Position numbers and translations under genes: made by a program | Source: an uncultured Bacilli bacterium | Lineage (GTDB): Bacteria > Bacillota_I > Bacilli_A > RFN20 > CAG-826 | Length of the DNA stretch: 23,222 nt | Assembly: GCA_905236085.1 (NCBI GenBank) | Contig: CAJOOD010000041.1 | Location: forward strand, 1 to 23,222 | Direction of reading: 5' to 3' | Notes under the pieces: generated by a model | Seen by the model: the letters and a program-made list of their open reading frames with translations, nothing else | Database searches by the model: none | Told to the model about the DNA's origin: nothing | In this document: one piece after another, positions 14,546 to 20,661 of the stretch | How positions within the stretch are numbered: position 1 is the stretch's first letter | Layout of the letters: every line of letters begins with the position of its first letter

Positions 14546-15910
14546 ATGGCAAATATATCAATTTCAGAATCAATCAAAATTTGGGATAGGGTATTAGAAA
14601 CTCTAAAAGAACGTCTTGACAGGAACATATTTGAGCAATTCTTCGCCGATTCTTACATTTACACAATTCAAGGAGACACCTTAATAATTGTGGTTAATGG
14701 TAAACTTGCGGTGACACTTATTGAAAAGCAACATCAAGAATTATTAAACGAAGCAATTCTTGAGGTTACACAAACAGTATTTAAGACCAAATTAATCACC
14801 GAAGAAGAAAAAATTAAAAACGCTCCTAAAGAACCTGTCAAAACCGAAGAAGTGGTATTCAAAAATTCTAGACTTAATTTTAACTTAACATTCGATAATT
14901 ATATCGTTGGTAGTTGCAACAGAACTGCCGCTCAAGCAGCATTAATGATTGCCGCTACACCTGGCAAAATGTTTAATCCTTTATTTATATATTCGGAATC
15001 AGGTTTGGGCAAGACCCATTTATTGCACGCAGTTGGGAACAAAATCAAGTTTGCGAACCCTAATGCAAAAGTGGTTTGTATCACCGCAGATGACTTCTTT
15101 AATGAATATGTTTCTTTCTTAACAACCAACAAAGATACCGGGGTTTTGCGGGATTATTGCCGAAATATTGATGCATTTTTAATAGATGATATTCAGTTTT
15201 TAAAAGATAAAACAAGAACCCAAGAATTATTCTACTTTATTTTTAACGATTTAATTTCTTTAGGCAAACAAATCGTTATCACTTCTGATAGAATGCCTAA
15301 GGATTTGCAGGATATTGAGGATAGATTGATTACAAGATTTAGTTCTGGCTTAACCGTTAACATCGAGGAACCAGATCACGAAACTTGTGTGTCTATTCTT
15401 AAATTAAAGATTCAAAACAACAATATTTCCGAATTAGAATTTGATGATTCCGCTTTAGAATTACTTGCGTCTAAATTTTCTAGAAATATCAGAGAATTAG
15501 AAGGTGCTTTAAATAAATTGGTATATTTCGCTATTATGAAACCCACAAGCAGAGTTGATGTGGCGTTAACTTGTGAAGCTATTTCTAGTTTAACTGGTAG
15601 CAAATTTATCCAAGATGAAATCAATGAGCAAAGTATAATTTCTCTAGTTGCAGACTATTATAATTTGACTCCATCTGTGTTAACTGGTAACTCACACACA
15701 TCACAAATAGTTCTAGCAAGACACGTCGCTATGTATTTGATGAGAGTAACATTAACTGATATCTCTTTAAAGAAAATTGGTGCTGCATTTGGCGGTAAAG
15801 ATCATTCAACAGTGATGTCTGGCATAAGTAAGGTGGAAAAATTGTTGAAAACTGACGCCTCTATGCAAGCAGCAATTAAAGAGCTCAAAGAGATGGTTAA
15901 AGATAAATAA
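14546..15910 (+). CDS. dnaA: Chromosomal replication initiator DnaA
   Basis: The 454-residue protein has the four DnaA domains: domain I (1 to about 85), a short linker, the AAA+ domain from about 110 (LTFDNYIVG) with a Walker A SESGLGKTH (150-158) and Walker B FLIDDIQFL (211-219), an arginine-finger region (RLITRFSSG), and the C-terminal DNA-binding domain with signature GGKDHSTV (416-423). Two details differ from the usual sequence: the first Walker A Gly is Ser150, and the signature Arg of GRDHTTV is Lys418. It binds DnaA boxes and opens the origin. The ATG is inferred to be leaderless. DnaA boxes lie on both sides of the gene. Confidence 0.98.
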   Translation: MANISISESIKIWDRVLETLKERLDRNIFEQFFADSYIYTIQGDTLIIVVNGKLAVTLIEKQHQELLNEAILEVTQTVFKTKLITEEEKIKNAPKEPVKTEEVVFKNSRLNFNLTFDNYIVGSCNRTAAQAALMIAATPGKMFNPLFIYSESGLGKTHLLHAVGNKIKFANPNAKVVCITADDFFNEYVSFLTTNKDTGVLRDYCRNIDAFLIDDIQFLKDKTRTQELFYFIFNDLISLGKQIVITSDRMPKDLQDIEDRLITRFSSGLTVNIEEPDHETCVSILKLKIQNNNISELEFDDSALELLASKFSRNIRELEGALNKLVYFAIMKPTSRVDVALTCEAISSLTGSKFIQDEINEQSIISLVADYYNLTPSVLTGNSHTSQIVLARHVAMYLMRVTLTDISLKKIGAAFGGKDHSTVMSGISKVEKLLKTDASMQAAIKELKEMVKDK

Positions 15911-16054
15911 TTTATTTTAAATAAAAATAAAAGATGTATAAATATATCAAACATGTTATGATAAATGTTAGAAGTCAAAGAAGAGTTATCCACATTTTCC
16001 ACAGACTATAATATTATTAAATAATTAATAATAAGAAAGGAATAATAAATATTT
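15911..16054. other. oriC: Downstream half of the origin, between dnaA and dnaN (probable unwinding region)
   Basis: Two DnaA boxes lie head to tail without a gap, TTATCCACA (15986-15994) and TTTTCCACA (15995-16003). They are followed by an almost pure A/T stretch (16005-16032), the expected position of the DNA-unwinding element in a Bacillus-type bipartite origin. A CTA and two TTA triplets follow the boxes but are not in one phase, so a DnaA-trio is not clear. A TATAAT at 16007-16012 may serve dnaN, whose weak AAAGGA ribosome site is at 16036-16041. Confidence 0.75.
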
Positions 16055-17176
16055 ATGAGATTTGTTATTGCAAGAGATGAATTCCTTAAAGGATTACAAA
16101 CAGCCTCAAGAGCAGTAGGTAGTAAAAACGCTATCCCTGTCTTAAGTAATTTAAAATTAGATTTAACCGAAGAAGGTTTATTTATTACAGGTTCTAATAA
16201 TGACTTAACAATTAGAACAATGATTCCATATAGAATTAATGACCTGGAAGTTATTAGAGATTATAAAGAAGGTTCAACCTTAATCAGTTCTAAAATTATC
16301 ACAGAAATCGCAAGAAAGATTGATTCTCCAGAAATCAAATTTGATGTAATTGATTCGACAATTGCAGTGATTTCTGATAATATTTCCGAATTTAAGATTA
16401 ATTGTATTAGACCAGAAGAATATCCAGATTTAGATTTAAGTGCAGAAGGAACATCGTTAGTTTTATCCAACGCTGACTTCGCTACATTAATCGAACAAAC
16501 AGCCTTTGCAGCTTCCACAAAAGAACAAAGACCAATTTTAACCGCGATCAATTTGGTCGCTGAACTTGGCACGTTAACCGCGACCGCGACAGACTCTGCG
16601 AGATTAGCCAGAAAAACTTTAACTATTGATCCAAATGTATTCTTCACCGCTAACATTACCGCCAAAATGATGATGGAAGTTGCTAGATTAGCAGAAGGCA
16701 CATCCACAATTGAAATCGCTGTCAGTGAAAAGAAAGCGTTATTCTCCTTTGGTAGAACTGTTGTAGCGGCTAGATTATTAAGCGGAGACTTCCCAAACAC
16801 CAAAAATATTATTCCAAGGAATATCAATTACTCTTTAAGAGTAAATTCTCAAGACATGATTAAAGCTATTGATAGAGCGTCCTTGCTTTCTATTGAAAGA
16901 GAAAACGTTGTTAGTCTTACAATGTCGGAAAACGGAGTGGAGGTTTCTTCTAAATCTTCACAAATTGGTTCTGCATCTGATAGATTGACCAATTTCCGTT
17001 ATGACGGACAAGCTTTAAGCATCTCGTTCAATAAAGAATTTGTCCTCGCTGCCATTAGAGCGTTAGGTTCTCCAGAAGTCACATTAGCCTTTGTCGCGGA
17101 AATGAAGCCATTCGTGGTTAGAAACGACGAAGACGATACTGTAGTACAAGTTGTTACCCCAATGCGTACCTATTAG
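16055..17176 (+). CDS. dnaN: DNA polymerase III beta subunit (sliding clamp)
   Basis: The 373-residue protein begins MRFVIARDEFLKGLQTASRAVG and runs through the three repeated clamp domains, with typical segments IPVLSNLKLD, RPILTAINLV and the C-terminal VVQVVTPMRTY. The length equals that of normal beta clamps. It dimerises into the ring that tethers DNA polymerase and other clamp-binding proteins to DNA. It follows dnaA by 144 nt and ends at an intrinsic terminator, so it is separated from the yaaA-recF-gyrB-gyrA unit. Confidence 0.98.
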   Translation: MRFVIARDEFLKGLQTASRAVGSKNAIPVLSNLKLDLTEEGLFITGSNNDLTIRTMIPYRINDLEVIRDYKEGSTLISSKIITEIARKIDSPEIKFDVIDSTIAVISDNISEFKINCIRPEEYPDLDLSAEGTSLVLSNADFATLIEQTAFAASTKEQRPILTAINLVAELGTLTATATDSARLARKTLTIDPNVFFTANITAKMMMEVARLAEGTSTIEIAVSEKKALFSFGRTVVAARLLSGDFPNTKNIIPRNINYSLRVNSQDMIKAIDRASLLSIERENVVSLTMSENGVEVSSKSSQIGSASDRLTNFRYDGQALSISFNKEFVLAAIRALGSPEVTLAFVAEMKPFVVRNDEDDTVVQVVTPMRTY

Positions 17177-17208
17177 GCTAAAAATAGGCAAAAAAACAAA
17201 AATAAATT

Positions 17209-17236
17209 AAGGGAATTATATTCCCTTTTTTATTTT
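17209..17236 (+). terminator. Intrinsic terminator after dnaN
   Basis: AAGGGAA (17209-17215) pairs with TTCCCTT (17221-17227) across a 5-nt loop, and a run of T residues follows (17226-17231, then A and four more T). It lies 33 nt after the dnaN stop. Confidence 0.85.
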
Positions 17237-17242
17237 GTTGTG

Positions 17243-17248
17243 TATAAT
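17243..17248 (+). promoter_or_regulatory. Putative -10 box of yaaA-recF-gyrB-gyrA, leaderless arrangement
   Basis: A perfect TATAAT ends six bases before the ATG at 17255, the same distance as at dnaA. No good -35 can be found: the hexamer at the right distance lies in the terminator tail. No Shine-Dalgarno sequence precedes the start. Confidence 0.5.
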
Positions 17249-17254
17249 TATTGT

Positions 17255-17488
17255 ATGGGAGTTTTGATAGAGCCAAAAATTAAAGATATCATTATCACCA
17301 CTGACTATCTTCAGCTTCAACAATTACTTAAAATAATCGGAATTATATCAACGGGAGGGGAAGCTAAAATCTATCTCGCTAATAATCCGGTTAAAGTAAA
17401 TGGAGAAGACGAAAATAGAAGAGGTAGAAAATTATATCCAAACGACATAATTGAAGTCGAAGGTAATAAATACCGCATCTCCAAATAA
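17255..17488 (+). CDS. yaaA: S4-domain RNA-binding protein YaaA
   Basis: The 77-residue protein is a compact S4-like domain: QLLKIIGIISTGGEAKIYLAN, then VKVNGEDENRRGRKLYPNDII, the typical loop and strand of the family. It sits between dnaN and recF, its standard Firmicutes position. An upstream in-frame GTG at 17240 would add five residues, MYNYC, but has no ribosome site and lies in the promoter; I prefer the ATG at 17255. The last base of its TAA is the first of the recF ATG (TAATG), so the two are translationally coupled. A role in ribosomes or RNA binding is presumed. Confidence 0.9.
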   Translation: MGVLIEPKIKDIIITTDYLQLQQLLKIIGIISTGGEAKIYLANNPVKVNGEDENRRGRKLYPNDIIEVEGNKYRISK

Positions 17489-18552
17489 TGTATGTCAAAG
17501 AATTAACTATCAAAAACTTCCGAAACCATAATTATCTGACATACGAATTCTCCGAAAAGATGAATGCCATAATAGGGGAAAACGGGGTAGGTAAAACCAA
17601 TTTAGTTGAAGCGATATATTATTTATCACTCGCAAGATCGTTTAGAACTCGTAATGAAGAAGAATTAGTCAAAATTGGCAAAGAAAGCGCTAGTATTGAG
17701 GCAACAACCTTCAACGGTACAACTAAGCACAAAATTAAAGTGGTTTTTATCAAAGAGGGGAGAAAAATCTTTATCGACGATAAACCTATCAGCAAATTGT
17801 CGGAATTATCCAAATTGATAAACATCATACTTTTTGAACCAAAAGATGTGATGTTATTCAAAGGACCACCATCAAATAGGAGGAATTATCTAGATATTTC
17901 AATATCAAAGAAAAGCCCTACCTACCTCGGATATATATCACAATATGATAAACTTCTCGAGGAAAGAAACGCCATTCTTAAGCAAGACAAAGTTGATGAA
18001 ACCTTGTTAGAAGCAACAACCGAGATGATGGTGAGGCTGTCTGGACCAATAGTTTCCTACAGGCAGCAATATATACAAGATATTAACAATATCTTGGATA
18101 AAATTGTATATGCGCTCACGGGCGAGCGTGTACACGCGAAGATAGAATACGAACCATTTGTGCCATACGATTCTAACTTCGAAGAGAATGCTAAAAAAGC
18201 GTTTAAAAGGGCACAGGAGAGCGATTTAAAGAAAAAGGCAACATCGATAGGAATTCATAGAGAAGACTTTGAAATGAGCCTAAATAATCGCAAAATCGCC
18301 AGTTTTGGTTCTCAAGGTGAAAACAGGATAGTCGCAATTGCCTTGAAATTATCACCATTCTTCTTGATTGAAGATAAAGAAAAGCGACCAATAGTTATTC
18401 TTGATGATGTGATGTCAGAACTAGATAAGAATCACCAAGATAGACTAATTGAATTTTTAAGAAAGTTCCAGCAAGTGTTTATTACTGGTACCAAACTTGA
18501 CTTAAAAGATGTTAAAACCTGTGTTCTGACTAGGAAAGGAGAAAAAGCTTAA
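17488..18552 (+). CDS. recF: DNA replication and repair protein RecF
   Basis: The 354-residue SMC-like ATPase has a Walker A GENGVGKTN (30-38), the signature FGSQGENR (273-280) and Walker B ILDDVMSELD (304-313). The family consensus at the signature is SQGEQR, here GEN. It loads RecA onto gapped DNA with RecO and RecR. It begins within the yaaA stop (TAATG) and ends within the gyrB start in the same way. Confidence 0.97.
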   Translation: MYVKELTIKNFRNHNYLTYEFSEKMNAIIGENGVGKTNLVEAIYYLSLARSFRTRNEEELVKIGKESASIEATTFNGTTKHKIKVVFIKEGRKIFIDDKPISKLSELSKLINIILFEPKDVMLFKGPPSNRRNYLDISISKKSPTYLGYISQYDKLLEERNAILKQDKVDETLLEATTEMMVRLSGPIVSYRQQYIQDINNILDKIVYALTGERVHAKIEYEPFVPYDSNFEENAKKAFKRAQESDLKKKATSIGIHREDFEMSLNNRKIASFGSQGENRIVAIALKLSPFFLIEDKEKRPIVILDDVMSELDKNHQDRLIEFLRKFQQVFITGTKLDLKDVKTCVLTRKGEKA

Positions 18553-20645
18553 TGGAAGAACAAGAAAAAGTAATTGCAGCTCCAGAAGAAGAGAAAAAAG
18601 AAGAAAAAGCTCCTGAAGTTGCTAAATCTATTGAAGAAGAACATCCAGAAATACTTAATGTTTCCGAATTAACCGAAACAGAAGTAGAAATGGATAAAGC
18701 GGACGCAAGCTATACCGCGACAAATATTCAAGTTCTCGAAGGTCTAGAAGCTGTTAGAAAAAGACCTGGTATGTATATCGGTACTACCGCGAGTGCTGGC
18801 TTGCACCATCTTGTATGGGAAATTATCGATAACGCAATTGATGAGGCCTTAGCGGGCTATTGTACAGATGTCGTTGTTACTATTAATAAAGGAGACACCG
18901 TTACAGTTAAAGATAACGGACGTGGTATTCCTGTTGATATCGTTGCTAAATCCGGATTATCTGGTGTTGAAACCGTTTATACAGTATTACACGCTGGTGG
19001 TAAATTCGGTGAAGGCGGCGGTTATAAAGTTTCTGGTGGTTTACACGGCGTTGGTGCCTCTGTTGTTAACGCCTTATCAGAATGGGTAGAAGTTGTTGTT
19101 CACAAAAACGGCGGCGTTTATTTCCAAAGATTTGAAAACGGTGGTCATATCATTGAACACTTAAAACGCATTGGAGATTGTCCAGAAGACGATAATGGAA
19201 CCACTGTTACATTTAAACCAGATCCAACCATCTTCTTAGAAACCACTGTATTTGATTACAATATCATCCACGATAGAGTCAGACAAATGGCTTATTTAAA
19301 CCGTGGATTAAGAATGACTGTTATCGATGATAGAGGTGAAGAACCCGTATCCGAAACATTCCATTATAAGGGCGGTATTAAAGAATATGTTTTATTCATT
19401 AATGCCCACAAAACCGCGATATTCCCAGAAGTTATTTATTGTGAAGGTAGAGAAGAAGTGGAATATATGCCAGGAGTTACTGGCCATATCTATGTTGAAG
19501 CCGCTTTACAATATAACGATGGCTATTCCGGTAATATTTTCTCCTTCTGTAATAATATTCATACTCACGAAGGTGGTATGCATGAGGCTGGCTTCCAATT
19601 AGCGATGACTCGTGTCATCAACAATTATGCGAAGAAAGTTAATATGCTCAAAGATAAAGATAAAAACTTTACCTATGATGATATTAAAGAAGGTTTAACT
19701 GCGATTATTTCTGTTAAACACCCAAATCCTCAATATGAAGGACAAACCAAGACCAAATTAGGAAACCCAGAAGTTAGAAAGATTGTCAGCCAAATCGTTG
19801 GTGATCAATTAGATCGCTTCTTGATGGAAAATCCTAAGACTGCAAAATTAATTGTTGAAAAGGCCATGTTAGCCTCTAACGCCCGTATTGCCGCCCAAGC
19901 CGCGAGAGAGCAAGTGCAAAGAAAGGGATCTTTAGACATCACTACCCTTCCTGGCAAACTAGCGGATTGTTCATCTAAAGACCCAAGTTTATGTGAATTA
20001 TACATCGTAGAAGGTAATTCTGCGGGTGGTTCTGCAAAAGACGGACGTAACAGAGAAACGCAAGCCATTCTTCCTTTAAGAGGTAAAATCTTAAACGTTG
20101 AAAAAGCGCAAGCGAAGAGAATCTTTGCTAACGGAGAAATTGGTAACATGATTACCGCGATTGGCGGAGGCATTGATCCAGAATTTGATGTTAGCAAGAT
20201 TAGATACCACAAAATTGTTATCATGACCGATGCTGATGTCGATGGTTCACACATCAGAATCCTCTTATTAACATTCTTCTATCGTTTTATGAGACCTTTA
20301 TTAGAGCAAGGCTATGTTTATATTGCTCAACCTCCTCTTTATAAAGTTGATTACAACAAGAAATCTTATTATTGCTATAACGATGAACAATTAGAAGTGC
20401 TTAAAAAGAAATTAAACTTAAAACCAGGATATCCATTCCAAAGATATAAAGGTTTAGGTGAAATGGACCCATCACAATTATGGGAAACCACTATGGATCC
20501 AAGAAATAGAAAGATGCTTAGAGTTAGCATGGATGATGCGATAAAAGCCGAGCAAATCTTCACTGATTTGATGGGTGATGATGTTGATCCAAGAAAAGAA
20601 TTTATTCACGCTAACGCGAAGTTCGTTAAGAACTTAGACATCTAA
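18552..20645 (+). CDS. gyrB: DNA gyrase subunit B
   Basis: The 697-residue protein has the GHKL ATPase domain with catalytic Glu90 (WEIIDNAIDEA) and DNGRGIP (121-127), the transducer, and the TOPRIM region with YIVEGNSAGG (Asn489) and DADVDG (560-565). E. coli GyrB has Asp426 at the position of Asn489. The sequence after residue 625 closes in the normal GLGEMDP region. It has an unusual acidic N-terminal extension of about 50 residues before YTATNIQVLEGL. An AAAGGAG ribosome site upstream of the ATG at 18552 supports the extended start. The subunit hydrolyses ATP and holds the TOPRIM metal site for gyrase. Confidence 0.98.
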   Translation: MEEQEKVIAAPEEEKKEEKAPEVAKSIEEEHPEILNVSELTETEVEMDKADASYTATNIQVLEGLEAVRKRPGMYIGTTASAGLHHLVWEIIDNAIDEALAGYCTDVVVTINKGDTVTVKDNGRGIPVDIVAKSGLSGVETVYTVLHAGGKFGEGGGYKVSGGLHGVGASVVNALSEWVEVVVHKNGGVYFQRFENGGHIIEHLKRIGDCPEDDNGTTVTFKPDPTIFLETTVFDYNIIHDRVRQMAYLNRGLRMTVIDDRGEEPVSETFHYKGGIKEYVLFINAHKTAIFPEVIYCEGREEVEYMPGVTGHIYVEAALQYNDGYSGNIFSFCNNIHTHEGGMHEAGFQLAMTRVINNYAKKVNMLKDKDKNFTYDDIKEGLTAIISVKHPNPQYEGQTKTKLGNPEVRKIVSQIVGDQLDRFLMENPKTAKLIVEKAMLASNARIAAQAAREQVQRKGSLDITTLPGKLADCSSKDPSLCELYIVEGNSAGGSAKDGRNRETQAILPLRGKILNVEKAQAKRIFANGEIGNMITAIGGGIDPEFDVSKIRYHKIVIMTDADVDGSHIRILLLTFFYRFMRPLLEQGYVYIAQPPLYKVDYNKKSYYCYNDEQLEVLKKKLNLKPGYPFQRYKGLGEMDPSQLWETTMDPRNRKMLRVSMDDAIKAEQIFTDLMGDDVDPRKEFIHANAKFVKNLDI

Positions 20646-20646
20646 T

Positions 20647-20653
20647 AAGGAGG
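20647..20653 (+). promoter_or_regulatory. Strong ribosome-binding site of gyrA
   Basis: AAGGAGG lies eight bases before the ATG at 20662 and decides that start, including the acidic N-terminal extension of GyrA. Confidence 0.85.
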
Positions 20654-20661
20654 CAAAAATA

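Noticed and set aside
16004..16030. DnaA-trio repeat next to the tandem boxes
   Set aside because: CTA and TTA triplets are present but not in one continuous phase, so only a general AT-rich unwinding region is supported.
16261..16827. Long minus-strand open frame opposite dnaN
   Set aside because: It is antisense to a clear dnaN, has no recognisable protein pattern and no ribosome site.
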